Assembly (NCBI GenBank): GCA_010356995.1
Contig: ML996687.1
Location: forward strand, 621,803 to 685,802
Direction of reading: 5' to 3'
Origin: Trichodelitschia bisporula
Taxonomy: Eukaryota > Ascomycota > Dothideomycetes > Phaeotrichales > Phaeotrichaceae
Length of the DNA: 64,000 bases
Shown here one piece after another: positions 30,018 to 41,800 of the stretch. Each line of letters begins with the position of its first letter. Position 1 is the first letter of the stretch. The notes below the pieces were generated by a model. That model was not told where the DNA came from, ran no database searches, and saw only the letters and a program-made list of their open reading frames with translations. The position numbers and the translations under genes were made by a program.

Positions 30018-30600
30018 CTACAAATTGACGTAGGTGTGTCGAATGTTTGCCTCCATGTCCTCTTCCGTCAGGTTCATAACCTCAAGAACGTTCTTAAACG
30101 GTCAGCTGTGTTCTAGTCATACGGCTGGTTCCCATTAGGCATACATACCTGAAATGTCTGGTCCGGGTTAACGGCGGCATTAGTGGCATTACGCGAGAAG
30201 AGGAGGGTGGTGGGATTGTCCGAGTGCAGGGCGATGGTGACGTCTTGAAACTAGAGACTAGTTAGCTTTGGAATTACACTTGGACATTCCGCAACGATCA
30301 TTTTGCTGACAGGATTTGCCCTAGTGGCTGATATAATGGCATACGAAAGCTTCATACCTGCGGCTCACGGGCATCAGCGGCCCGATTAATGAACCCCTGT
30401 GCGGACTTGACAACCGCAATGACTCCAGCGACCATGGCGACCATAGTACTGACAAGAATAGGCAGATACATGGTCCTCAGATCCATCGAGGCTTTTGACC
30501 GCACAAGATCTTTTCGACGGGGTTGAGCCGTGGATTGGGGGCTGCGGGGTGGCCGTGACGGTGGTGGAGATGCAGAGGGAGCGTTTGATTCCTTTTTCAT
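30018..30600 (-). CDS. small single-pass membrane protein of unknown function
   Basis: Exons on the minus strand are 30600-30358, 30250-30149 and 30092-30018 (139 aa), all joined in phase 0. The N-terminal 38 residues are basic and Pro/Ser-rich, then MYLPILVSTMVAMVAGVIAVV (about 44-64) is a membrane segment, followed by a C-terminal domain with NxT sites (SRNATNAAV, MNLTEEDME). Intron 1 is 107 nt (GTATGA, GCTAAC, TAG). Intron 2 is 56 nt (GTATGT, CTGAC) but its only frame-compatible acceptor is AAG, which is unusual. The topology suggests a type II anchor with the C-terminus in the lumen. The family is not recognised. Confidence 0.55.
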
Positions 30601-31056
30601 GGTAAAATGGAGAAGTTGAAGGACTCCAATTCATGTTGATTGTGAAAATGGTCTCGGCGTCAGTCGTGGCTGTGTATGTCCACCGGCCACAGGAGTTCGA
30701 ATGCTGAGAAGGAACCAAAGCCGCAGCGTGAACCTCTATTGTCGATTTTACCGGGAATGAACGGGGTTGTAGCAGATCCAGAAGACTTCCACCCGGTCAA
30801 GGCTGAGAACGTGACAATGCGTTAAAGTTAGGACTGAGATAGCTGTACAATGTCGATTACATAGAAGGTATATGCATGAAAGCAACCGCCACTACAGCAC
30901 AGCTATTTCCTTCGCCATGACTCCGACCTCTTGCATTTACTCCGCTGCCATTAGCTGGTGATGACCGAAGGCTGCTGCATGTCGTATTTATATAAGAAGC
31001 CGAAATCTACGCTGGTTACTCAACGGAACACCAGTTCAAACATCAATCGAACCTGC
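30601..31056. other. intergenic between two small minus-strand genes
   Basis: About 450 nt. No gene or repeat was recognised; overlapping frames are chance. Confidence 0.5.
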
Positions 31057-31412
31057 CTAAAGCCCAGGCTTCGGGCATGCACCACCCGAGCTCCGCCAGC
31101 AAGCATACGCGTGCGCATTCCGGCAATGAACAATCTAGAATGGTTAGTTGAGCTCACGCATACCATATTACCACGTACACTTTGCGAGTCAATGAGTGAT
31201 ACGGGACAGTAGGCCGGAGTGCACTCGCACACCGTCTGGTTCGTGGTTGGCCGTGAGACATCCCAGTGGAAGCGGTTTCGTCTCGCAGGAATAATGATGT
31301 TCAGGTCGGTCTCAAGCTTGGCCTTTTGCACCGCCTTGGCCGCATTCCTAGGCATGGCCACCACAAAGGACAGCATCGACAAGATAAAGATTAGTACTGA
31401 AGAGAAATGCAT
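31057..31412 (-). CDS. small secreted six-cysteine protein, effector-like
   Basis: Exons on the minus strand are 31412-31179 and 31134-31057 (103 aa). The 44-nt intron is canonical (GTACGT, CAACTAAC, CTAG); reading through it gives a longer but less plausible tail. MHFSSVLIFILSMLSFVVA is a signal peptide. A basic propeptide-like segment follows (PARRNR), then a Cys-rich end with Cys at 62, 64, 69, 82, 90 and 98 (CECTPAYC, ACWRSSGGACPKPGL). Six cysteines allow three disulfides, as in many small fungal effectors and antimicrobial peptides. The fold and target are unknown. A dibasic-type site before the Cys domain hints at Kex2-like processing. Confidence 0.65.
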
Positions 31413-32289
31413 GATTGAAAGAGTGAAGGTTCAACGAGAGAAAAAGGTTAGCGAGACAAACACCACACGGTGGAGAGGAAGTCAAAGGTTTGAAACTGTT
31501 TGAAAGTCTGGGCCTGACGACGCTTGATCATATAAAGGCCCTTCAATATGCCAGAAGACACTAGCCATCGTCTCAGGACGCCACAAATTCTGGCAGCGCA
31601 TCAGCTTGTGGGAAATAGACATGGGCTCATAAATCCGAGGCGACCGAGGATAGCCCTAGACGAAGACTGATTTGGAAATGCAGAGGGTAGTCGCTTACGC
31701 CTTGACAAAACTGGGGAGAAACACCGAGCGACCTGGCAATTGGTTGGCGATGGTGCATTGACATTGCTATATAGACCTGGTTAGCGGAGAAGGCGTGCTG
31801 TTGGGAGGCTGTGGGGATCATCTCCCCAGATTTCCGGACCAACAATATGAACTACGCTCGTAGCTTGTCAATGTTTGCTGCTTGCTACTGGCCTAGAAGA
31901 ATCTATAGAGATTGAGCACAGTGCACGCGAAAATAGAGCAAAGCCGGAAGGGGAGGATGTCGCACAGCTTCACTGTTGACCAGGTGAAGTTGCCGTGTCC
32001 CCAGTCTTCCCCATGTTGTCCCAAGAGATGTGTGATGTGGCGCCACCGATGCCGTGGCGTCCGTGCAGCCTGAGGCTCAAACAGGGCTGGACCAATCGGC
32101 CCCCTGTTTATTTACCTTTGCTCTCTCCACCAAAAGCTCAACCACAACACCTCGCTGCTGCTCGCAACTCCGCATCCTCTTAGTTACGTCGCGCATCGAT
32201 CCCTTCCCCAACTCTTCATCCTACGACACCATCTCACACCTCATCCACGTTGCTACACACTTATTGCGAACACCTCCAACATCTACACC
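31413..32289. other. intergenic, divergent promoters
   Basis: It separates the six-cysteine protein gene from the plus-strand gene at 32290. TATA-like sequence (catataaagg) lies at 31534-31543. A 72-codon minus-strand frame at 31627-31845 was considered and not accepted. Nothing else was seen. Confidence 0.5.
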
Positions 32290-34550
32290 ATGGTTTCTAC
32301 CCGGCGTCAGTCCTCGCGACTGGCCAAGGGCAAGTCTACTGTGAAGGAACAGGTACGTCTCTCATCTTGCGACATCGTCATTGGCTCGCGACACGCGTCT
32401 TAATATCATGCTGGGCTATATGTGCCTCTGATATTCGTATGCGATGAGCTTCATGCCTTCTCTCTTTGCTTTGCTGAATGCGCCGCTCACAATGATAGTC
32501 TCCTCCTAGTCCCAGCGTCGCAGAGGCTGCGCCTGTCGAGCCCGCGTCGCCCTCCGAGCCCGCGTCGCCCTCGAAGGCCTCGCCATCCAAGAAGTTTGCT
32601 TCCCTCGCCAATGACCCCGTCTTAGCTACTCCTCGCGCGAACCCCAAAGGCCCGCTCTCCTTCATTGCCTCGGTCACCCAGCGCACTCCTAAGCATAGAA
32701 CTCCCATCCCGGACGAATCTGAGATGCACCCGCAGCTCCACCACAAGAACACTGCTACCCCATATGACGAGGCGCGCTGGTTGGGCTTCTTCCGCATGGG
32801 CTCGAAGACGGATCCGCGCGATGGGCCTAAGAGCGGGATGGTACCGCCCTCGCCCTCGCCTGCTCGCGCAATGGACAAGCGCAAGAACCTTGCTGAGGTG
32901 CCGAAGCCTGACTTCGAATTCACGTTCTCTAGCCGCGCAAAGTCTGTTGAGCTGAGTGAAGAGGCGAGGAGGATCATGCAGGAGAGCCGCGAAGAGGTGG
33001 CTAAGCGTCGCGCGCAGCTTTCATCGCTGCCGTCTGTCCCCGAGTCGGAACCGTCTTCTGTTGCACCCGAGAGCCCCATTCCTCAGCGCAAAATGGCAAA
33101 GCCCAAGGGCAAGGCGGGACGCTTCAGTGATGTCCACATGGCCGAGTTCAAAAAAATGGATTCCATCGCTAACCATCCTTCACTGTGGCGCGCCGATCCG
33201 AGCCATTCCAAACAGCTCAGCTCTGCGTCTCCGTCCAAGTCTCTGAAGCGGTCGCCTTCCAAAGCTGAACTGGACAATCCTGATAGCCCCAAGCCTCGTC
33301 TCATCTCTGCCTCGCCGACCAAGCCGACCAAGCCGAATCCCAATACCGGGGCAAAGCGCTCGAAGCAGAACAAGGACGACGATGCCAGCATGACCCGCCC
33401 AGCGGATGATACCGATGGCAGCTCCCCTTCCAAGTCGATCGCTCAGCCTCCGGTTCGCGGCCACCTCACCCCCACGAAGGCGTCACTTGGTCGCGTAAAG
33501 AGCCTCCAGTCTCCCCTCACCCGGATTCCCACGCCTGCTCGTCATAAATCTAGCGCGAATCTGCTGCAGCAAACACCAAAGCGCAACCCTGCCGTTGCAG
33601 CGGGTACTCCTAGCCCTGTAAAGGTCGTCAACTTCACGCGCGACTCGCCAATCAAGGCTCCGGGCCTGGCTCTGTCGTCTATCAAGGACACTCCAGCTGC
33701 CACGGCGATGAAATCGATTCTACGTGCTCCCGCCGTGCGCTTCTCCAATGACCCCTTCAAAGTCGCCGCCGGCACGCACTTGCTGGCTTCATCGCCCGTG
33801 CGTCAGCAATCTGGCATCCCCGTCGCAGCCACCCCCTCCACAAAGCGCGTCGACTTCTCCGCCAGCACCAAGACGCGTGAAGCGCAAAAGGAAAAAGCCT
33901 CATCCGTCGAGCCCATGCCGCCCGCGACTCCGCACCCCGCGCATCTCACCCGGCCTTCTGCCCCCACGCCTAGCGCCTACCCTTCCCTCCCGCTCGGCGA
34001 TTCCATGGCTCTGTACCCGCAGCTGCGCGTCGACCCTGGCTCCGACGCCGAGCCGCCCTCGTCTCCGACGCACCGCGACCCGTTCGCTCGAGCCGGCCTG
34101 GAGCTCACGCCCAAGTCTGCCCGCGTGTTTAGTGGTCCGTCGAGCTTCACCTTCCGCGCCGGCACGCCTATTGTCTTTGGCACGCCGAGTCCGACGAAGC
34201 CGACTATCCGCGCTGTTCGCAGCAGTGATGTTGGCGCTGTGAGTGCGCCGGTGACGCTGGCGCCGAGTCAGAAGCGCAAGTTGAATGCTATTGCGGAGAG
34301 TGAGGATAAGGAGGATGTTGAGATGGATGACCGGACGCAGGAAAATGAGACCCCGGAGGCTGAGGAGCGGCCGGCGAAGAAGGCGCGCACGGCGCCGGAA
34401 TCACCGCTTAAGGCAACCCCGGCGCGGAGCGTGAGTGCTACGCCGAAGCCGAAGAGTCGGCTGCCGCGGAAGAGGACGCCGGGTGGGCTTTCGGCTGCGA
34501 GGCTGAATCTGCTTGCGACGCCCAAGAGGCGGGTTGAGCGGGGGAACTAG
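32290..34550 (+). CDS. disordered, basic, S/T-P-rich nuclear-type protein
   Basis: Exons are 32290-32352 and 32499-34550 (704 aa). The first exon encodes only 21 residues (MVSTRRQSSRLAKGKSTVKE) and the intron is 146 nt (GTACGT...TAG). The protein is almost wholly low-complexity, rich in SP/TP followed by Lys/Arg (SPSKK, TPTKAS, SPTKPT, TPKRN), the pattern of CDK substrates. A more ordered patch near 80-170 includes YDEARWLGFFRMGSK, PKPDFEFTFSS and ELSEEARRIMQESREEV. LTRIPTPARHKS resembles the SxIP-type EB1-binding motif, and KKAR and PRKR clusters would serve as nuclear signals. A microtubule- or chromatin-associated cell-cycle role is possible but only an inference. The family is not recognised. 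Confidence 0.75.
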
Positions 34551-35111
34551 GTGGAATGGATCGGTATCTGATTTGGGGCATTTCTTAATGGGCATGGTTA
34601 TGGCGCTTTATTCGGCATCACGCTTGCATTGCCTATCTGCATGCATAGCTTTCCGCTTCGACGGGCGTGATTACATCTTTCGGCGTTGGCTGGGCAAGCT
34701 GGGAGTTAGTTCTTACTTGTTTGAGGTGCGCATACATCAGGCGTTCGGCGATGGGGGATGGACAGTGGCGGTGGGTTCAGTTATGAAGTCACGGTTCGGG
34801 TATGGTCAGTCTAGCGCTGTCTGGATAGGCCGTCTAGGTGAACGGATGAGGAGACGGGTTAGGTCGGTAGTGGTGCTAGACGATGTAACGAAGCCCTTTG
34901 CCTGTTGTAATTCCACATAAAACCCGCCTAATATCCCCGTATCCATCATGAAGTTTCGGCACAAAAAACGCCGCCGCAATCCCCGCGTTCTAGGTTATCC
35001 TACCCCCCACCGTCGCCACCCAGATATATCGCCATGTATGCAGTCTAGTCTATGGCCAGTAAATGACATCAATCCACCCCTAACCGCAGCAACAACCCAA
35101 ACGCTCCCGCC
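34551..35111. other. intergenic between convergent genes
   Basis: 3' flanks of the S/T-P-rich gene and the BAG gene. No gene or repeat was recognised. Confidence 0.5.
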
Positions 35112-36188
35112 TCACGCCTCACCCACCTCATCCAACCGATGCATCATGCCCTGCACCTCGCGCACCAGATCCTTCCGCCGCGTCCGCGCCGCCGCATCAC
35201 CCTCCGTCTCCACGCCATCCAGCTTGAGCAGAATCTGCGTCATGAGCGTCTCGGTAAGGCGCTTGTGGTCGAACGCGCGCTTGGCCTTGTCCTCAGGCGG
35301 GTGCGCCGTGAACTGCACGCACTGCGGCACGAACTTAGTGTGGAAGGTGCTGGCCAGGGCATCGAGGACTTCCATCGCCGACTTCGGTGCCGAGCGCGGG
35401 GCAGCAGGCGCCGCGGGTGGGGGCGGCGCAGCGGCGGGCGCGTAGGTAGCGTCCGGGTTGAGGTTCGGCGAGGTAGTGTACCCCGCGGGACCGTCGGTGG
35501 GGGCCTTCTTCTTGCTCTTCTTGCTCTTGCGCTTGCGCGTCTTTTTCTTCTTCCCGCCCTCCGAGACTTCGATTTCCTCCTCGCCGTCGCTCTCGTCCTC
35601 GTCCTCTGGTCCCTTCTCCCCGACGATGACGAGCACCTCCGCCTCGACGCCGGAGCGGAAACCAACGTCGCGTGCCGGGACACCGTCGTCCTTGAGATTC
35701 TGCCCGCGGAAGAACATTTTGATCCTATCCGCGCCGTCGAGCGGGACGCCGATGCTGCGAGCCGCGGCGCTGCGTATGTCCCCGATCTTGATCACGCCGC
35801 CGTCGATGCTGGCCGCCGGGAAATGAACCGGGTAGCTGACGCGGCGGTGCTTGAGGACGACGACGTCAGACGCCGAGCCCGGGCGCGAAGCCGACGGGGC
35901 CGCATGCTGCCGCGCCAGGTCTTCACTGGTTATGTAGCTGAAGTCGGCGTCGGAGACTTCGCCGGCGCCGGGGCGGGAGAAGGGGGAGAAGCGGCCGCCC
36001 CAGGAGGAGGGGCCGAAGCGCGACCAGGTTGACATTGCGGTGAGGGCGAGGAGGAGGGCGAGGGATGTTCTCAGGGCTGTGGGGGTGAGGAGGGTGGCCG
36101 GGAGGTGGTCGAGGAGGTCAAGGAGGGGTGTTGGAACGAGGGAGGTGAGGGGTGTAGGTAGGGTGGAGGCGGGAGTGGAGTGGGTCAT
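35112..36188 (-). CDS. membrane-anchored UBL-BAG domain Hsp70 co-chaperone
   Basis: One exon, 358 aa, ATG 36188 (MTHSTPAS). A hydrophobic segment near residues 30-52 (LLTPTALRTSLALLLALTAM) is a likely membrane anchor. A ubiquitin-like domain spans about 105-190 (VVVLKHRRVSYPVHFPAASI, IKMFFRGQNLKDDGV, VEAEVLVIVGE). A Lys-rich acidic/basic linker (KKKKTRKRKSKKSKKK) and a Pro/Ala stretch precede a C-terminal BAG domain (about 265-355; SAMEVLDALASTFHTKFVPQ through LVREVQGMMHRLDEVGEA). BAG domains release nucleotide from Hsp70. This layout matches the fission yeast Bag1 type, which links Hsp70 and the proteasome at membranes. Family assignment is good; the paralogue is not determined. Confidence 0.82.
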   Translation of the reverse strand: MTHSTPASTLPTPLTSLVPTPLLDLLDHLPATLLTPTALRTSLALLLALTAMSTWSRFGPSSWGGRFSPFSRPGAGEVSDADFSYITSEDLARQHAAPSASRPGSASDVVVLKHRRVSYPVHFPAASIDGGVIKIGDIRSAAARSIGVPLDGADRIKMFFRGQNLKDDGVPARDVGFRSGVEAEVLVIVGEKGPEDEDESDGEEEIEVSEGGKKKKTRKRKSKKSKKKAPTDGPAGYTTSPNLNPDATYAPAAAPPPPAAPAAPRSAPKSAMEVLDALASTFHTKFVPQCVQFTAHPPEDKAKRAFDHKRLTETLMTQILLKLDGVETEGDAAARTRRKDLVREVQGMMHRLDEVGEA

Positions 36189-38881
36189 CAATTTGGGCTG
36201 GTTGGGCCTATGGGACCGGAGGGGGCGTTGGTTGGAGTGGTGGAATTGTGGGTGGTGGAAGGGGGGGTGTTAGAGTGCCACGTAGCAGGTCGTGGGAGTT
36301 GAACTGCTGCAGGTCCGGTGACGTTGTGGGGGATTCACTTCGTGAGGTGTCCGGGGAAGAGAAGAGGTAGAATCTTTGTCGATCGGGTTGACGTTCCCGG
36401 CCCGGTGCTGAGACAGAGGGTTGGGCTGCCGAGCCAAGCACACGTGACAGTTGTCTTTCAGCGATTGGCAGGAGCCAGGGAGATCATGAAGCAGTCAGCA
36501 TAACTTGCATCCCCTTGGATATTGTTCACTGCTATTCACAGGCACGCGAACTGGACACGAAGACTACTGCGAAGTATGCATGTGTTCTATCCTCCTTCTT
36601 GTCTAGCTCACACAACGGGAGCAAGCGCTTTCGATGTCAGACGTCGAGGCCAAGCATATCGCATCGTGAATTGATGCAAGGGCTTCGGCCTGGAACGATC
36701 CGAATCTCCTTAAAAGCACAGTTCGGCAAGAGCCGAGGCTGCAATCTGGCATGCGGATCAGATCTTATTCCGTTTCGCCAGGCCCCAGAAAGCTTCCTGG
36801 ATTCCGGAACCCTAACCTGATATGGAGCATGGTGAGAGAAGGTGGGCTTAAGCTGTTGCTTCTTCCTGGGCTTCTCTACCGTATCAGCAGCAGACTGATC
36901 AACCGACAATGGACCCTGTGCTTGGTGAGATGCTGTAGGAAGAAAGCTCAAACCCTTTGATGAAACAGAACTCATCCTTATCGTTGTTCGCCTCCCGCAT
37001 TCCTCATCAGGGCTTCAACGTCGCCATCAAGTCGCGTACGTTGCATGCTTCCTCTACGCGCACGCACGTGATCGGGTTGCCGAAGATTCCGAGGCGCTTC
37101 TCTCAAGGCTGAGACGATCGCTTCCTCTTTTTCCTTTCCACGGCGCCTTCACTCTGCCCGGTCCGTCAGCCGCACCCTCTCATGCAGTTTTTAAATTGGT
37201 GGAACATTCTATGGACGGCGAAGCACGATGTCAATTGGCCAACGGAGTGTGAAAAGCCGTTGCCGTCTGGGAAGGGCCTGGTTAGGCCCCGAGTCGCGTG
37301 TCCTTCCTTGAATTTGGTGCAAAACGTGAAGGCAGAGACATTGTTTACGTTAGACCTTCGAGATTCGAGTCTACATCCGTATTCTGCTGTGGTCAAGCAA
37401 TTTCTTGATGTCGTGTTTGGCTTCGAGTATTTCCAATCGTCAAGTTCCACGCGTCGTCCCTTAGCCTCTTGTCACTCACCCACAGAATCACATCAATCAG
37501 AGCGCTATGTTCCGTGCCAATCTGCGACAGCGGACCGCCGCTTGGACCACCTGGAGTGTGGATCTGCTCCATCAGATACGGCTTTGGGTCGCGTAGGGGA
37601 GAGAGAACAACGAAACAACATCGCGTGCTCTTCTTTTCAACCTCTTCATCGCATCTCGCTGTCCTGTCTGTTGATTTTGAGTTCTTACAGGTGTAGCTCT
37701 CTCAGGAGATGCAGCCATTGGCGATGCAAGATGGAATGTGTCCATTCAGATCGACTTAGCAGGGATCCAACTAGCCTTCATTGGCCGGAGTGAAGATGGG
37801 CTCAGAATGCTGTTCATTATCGCGGGGTAGCTCAAAGCTAAGTATCTCAAACGACGTAGAGGGTGGAGTCGGGTGGGGAGAGTGGGGAGGACCGTTGATA
37901 TAGGATTCTTATGTTGTGAATCCTTCACCACCTGTCCAAGAAGTACGGATGTATCGTCCCTAGATAAAATAAAGGAACGAGTTGGAAAGGATGGGAGCTA
38001 TGGATGGTGGATTTTCTTCAAGGAGTTGGTCGTCTATTTTAGTTGATCGCCCATTTATTCTCCGTGATCTCCTGTCCAGCATCCCTACACCGGTACACCT
38101 AACCCTATTATTTCATCGCGCCTCGACGCTCGTCGACTTGCACTGAGCTCCGCTGCTGCGTCATGTCGTGGCCACGATGCTTGTTGCAGCGGTCTGCAGA
38201 ATAATCTGCATGGAGAGAGGCTCGGTGATATGCAGAGTATAATGGAAGCCCTTCTACGCCCAAATGAAGGCAAGTTTGTTCAAATTGCTGCAGGACATTG
38301 CAGCGGACCGTGAGGATCTGCCTACTGCAAGCCGCCCGCAAATGTTGGCGTCCTCTCTTTCCCTCCCCTCACTGCAACTGGGGAGGGGGGGAAGAGGATT
38401 GGAGACGGGGGAGAGGGAGGGAGGGGGGGTACGAGAGATTGCTTAGTCACTTGGCGGACCGTCCCCTATATTGCATTTGCAAAAGCGACGTGCCTTGCAT
38501 CGCTTGCCCGTGCCCGTGTTGCGAAAACCATCCTCGAGTCAAACAATTTGGTCGAGACCATTTCGTCACCTTTCATTGCATCACCACCTGCATCCTCAAC
38601 TCACTAACTCGTCATCCGCTTTACTATTCGTATACCCCTCCCACGCTATTCTCTCCACCTCAAACCAGCATCTCTACTCGCTGTGGGCCATCCCGTCTTC
38701 TCCACACCAGACGCGGTCATCTCACCCCGGAGAGCCTGTTGCGGCCGTAGCAACGGTACTTGATACCCTCCCCTCCCACACTCCCATTGCCCGTGACGCG
38801 ACTCACTCCATACCATAGATACACGTAGCAGCTCCTCCCCGCCAGTAATGAGCAATTCCTCTTCACATCGGTAGTGCGGCT
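36189..38881. other. long intergenic region upstream of the DOCK and BAG genes
   Basis: About 2.7 kb between two divergent genes. Two frames were considered: a 112-codon minus-strand ORF (listed separately) and a 203-codon plus-strand frame at 37182-37793 that has irregular composition and was rejected. C/T-rich sequence just before 38882 is typical of a fungal promoter. No repeats were recognised. Confidence 0.5.
36637..36975 (-). CDS. possible small protein, 112 aa
   Basis: ATG 36975 in good context (aaggATGa) opens MSSVSSKGLSFLPTASHQAQ and a Lys/Gln-rich stretch (VEKPRKKQQLKPTFSHH), ending at 36637. A GTTAGG about 160 nt in could be an intron donor, in which case the tail would differ. 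Codon bias is weaker than in neighbouring genes and no family is recognised, so this could be chance. Confidence 0.22.
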   Translation of the reverse strand: MSSVSSKGLSFLPTASHQAQGPLSVDQSAADTVEKPRKKQQLKPTFSHHAPYQVRVPESRKLSGAWRNGIRSDPHARLQPRLLPNCAFKEIRIVPGRSPCINSRCDMLGLDV

Positions 38882-41800
38882 ATGCCTTGGCGACCTCTCC
38901 CCCGGATCGCATTCGGAGTATGCACCTATCCCTTCCAGCCTTCGTCGCCCGCAGACCTTCCCCTCGAGATCGGAGATGAGTTGTACATAATCGAGCAAGG
39001 CGGCCAGGACGGCCAGTGGTACCGCGGGTACCTGGTTGCGCCGCCCTCACTACTTGCAGGCCTCACCTCGGTGAAGGGTCAGACACTCGAGGCACGCGTA
39101 TTCTCTGGCATATTTCCGCGCGTCTGCGTCGAGGTGCGCGAGGTTCTAGGCGATGACCGGTCCCGTGGCGGACGTCAGGATGAACTGCCGGTCCAGGGCG
39201 TCAATGGCCGTAACGGGAGCCACCCCGACGTGCAGCAAACCAACGGCATCCCTACACCAACATCTCCGTCTCCAACAGCTGGCGTCAATGGAACAAACGG
39301 CACCGCCAAAACTGAACTGACAGTCGACCCACCTGCCATTCCCGTGTCTCGGTCTATGAAGCCCGAAAATCTGCGTCTCGGCAGCCGTGTCTCGCGCCAG
39401 ACGGTCCGCTCGGAAGCTTCACAACTCGTCCTCCCATTGTCCCCCATGTCTGTCACCGAGCGAGACCCTAGTGCGCCGCGCCCACCAGCTCCTGTTCCCA
39501 TGCTTAAAATCGGCGACGAGACTCCTACGTCTGCACAGGAGCCACTAGTCGACGAGATCGCATCATGCCTGCGGGAATGGCACTCGACCAAGCTCCACGA
39601 GCTCCTCCTCGCGCGTCGATACACCATCCTCGACAAGATGTCCAATCTCGTACAGCGCCTTGATACCTCTCGCCGACAGCTACTTCACAAAGTCCTTACT
39701 GACCAGGAACTGCGCGGACTGCGGGAACAAACTGTCTGGGACCTCGTCAACGGCAATAAGGTCCTGTCTGGCGAGGTCATTGTGAGGAACCCGGCTCAGC
39801 GGGGCAGGATACTCACCGGCGACGACTCTGCCATTGAAGTCACCAAGCTGCAGTCTATGATGAGCTTGCTTGCCGAGCGGCCTGTCACGCCTCCCGACGA
39901 GCACGTTGCGCACCACCTTCTCGTCTCCATCCCACATGCTTTGGGGGAGCTCTCCGCTCCGAAGACCATTGCCGTCCATCTGTTCAGCAAAATGCCTGGC
40001 CTGCCCATCCAGTCGGTTTCTGAAGTCCACGCCATCAACGTTTCTGCCCAAACCGGCAACGCACCGGAGGGCTCCATGAAGACGCTCTTTGTAGATCTAG
40101 GCGCCACAGACCTGGGCGAGGGAGCAGGAGCGGGCTCACAGCTCTACGTTGCATTCAAGGTCATCGTCAACGAGCCTCTGCGTAGCCCTGTTGTTCACTC
40201 TGTACAATCGCTGCCGCGCGAAAGCACATCAAGCCGTGACGGTGCCAGTTTCAATGTCAACCAGGGCGGCAGCATGAAGGGTGGTAGGCGGAGTCTGATG
40301 TGGGGCAGTCCTCGTGGGCGCAAAGATTCGGAGAATGGTCCGCGTCCCTCGGGGGATCATCTGAGGGAGAATGAGAGCCCTCAGGCTCGTATGGATCAGC
40401 GCAATGCGTCAACTGGCACTCGGCCCCTAACCAGGGATGCGAAGACCGTCAAGCGGACCGTGGCGGCTGGAGTCATGCGTGTAGACCACATCCTCAAACA
40501 GGACCTGGAGGTTGAGCAAGAGATCAGCTTGTGGACCCCAACTTCTATGCCGACGGACGAACGTGCGGACCAAGACAACGCTTGGGATGAGCTGGTAAGT
40601 GAGCTGCTGGCAACCTCGAGTGGCGACTACCGCAAGTACACATTCCCCAAGCCGCTCAAGGTATTCGTCAAAGGCTTCGAAGATCCGGATGCCGAGTCCC
40701 TCATTCGCAAGACTCCGACGCTATTGCAAAACATCCCTCAGACGAGGCGGATAGGCTTCTCGGGCGCTCCGAGCAAGCCCAGGAGCGATATTTACCTTAC
40801 ACTCTCCGAGCCGTGCCTTCCACGCCACGCCTTTATGGCCCATCCAAAATCAGGAACCGTACCACTCGGGACACAGCAGGGTCTCGCCAACCTCCAGCTT
40901 ACACTCGAAGTGCGGAGATCGACAGGGCAGCGTATCGAGAACTGCATCTTCCCGTCGTGTAACAGCCAGGGCCACACGGCTTGGAGAACAACGGCTGTCG
41001 AACGTGGTGAGCCGTGGAATCTTACCATCCGCCTGGCCATCCCCCCTGAAGATGTGCCTGGCTCGCACATTGTCATGAGCATAGCTGATCTCCCTGGTTT
41101 TCCCTTCGGCTTATGCTGGATGCCGCTGTGGAACGATGGAGCCTTTATCCAGGATGGCGAACATGTTCTGACGCTCTACCAGTATGACGAATATACCTCG
41201 AGCGTCATCTCTGGCCGTGGAGCGTATCTGGGTCTGCCTTGGGGCGCCAAAAAGCGCGATGAGCAGTCTGGTGGTCCTATGGCTGCCCTGCATATCCGCA
41301 CATTCCTCTGCAGCACCAAGTACTCGCAAGATCCCGACCTTTTGGGACTTTTGAAATGGCAAGAACAGCCTCCCGGCACGCTGCCCAGTCTGCTTCGGCG
41401 GTTTGTCTTCGTTCCCGAGATTGAGATCGTCAAGCTGCTCAACGAAGTCTTGGATGCGCTGTTCGAGATCCTGGTGGATTGCGCTGGCAGCGCAGAGTAT
41501 GAGAACCTCGTCTTTGCCGACTTGGTCTTTGTACTCAGCATCACCTATGACCGCCGTTTCAAGCTTGCGCCAATCGTGGATACCTATGCCGACACGCGAT
41601 TCAAGTACCCGGCTGCCACAGCCTGCCTCATCCGCAGCTTCGGGCGGCTGCTCTCGAATCCTACGGACCAAGAGACTTCGCGCAAACTGCGTGCGACCTT
41701 CAAAGTCGCGGCACATATTATCAAATTCATCTCCGCCGGTCGCCGGGTCCAGGAGGCACAGAGCACGGACGGAGGTGTGACGAAGCGGAAATCTGCATTT

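Noticed and set aside
30601-30718. Upstream extension of the 139-aa membrane protein
   Set aside because: The overlapping frame is in another phase and would disrupt the membrane segment.
31627-31845. 72-codon minus-strand frame near a TATATAG
   Set aside because: No signal peptide, ordered segment or codon bias; the TATA-like sequence lies inside the frame.
35139-36032. 297-codon frame antisense to the BAG gene
   Set aside because: A mirror of the G/C-biased codons of the BAG gene on the other strand; Arg/Leu-rich with no motifs.
37182-37793. 203-codon plus-strand frame
   Set aside because: ATG-led but with irregular composition, no third-position G/C bias and no recognisable motif; probably chance.
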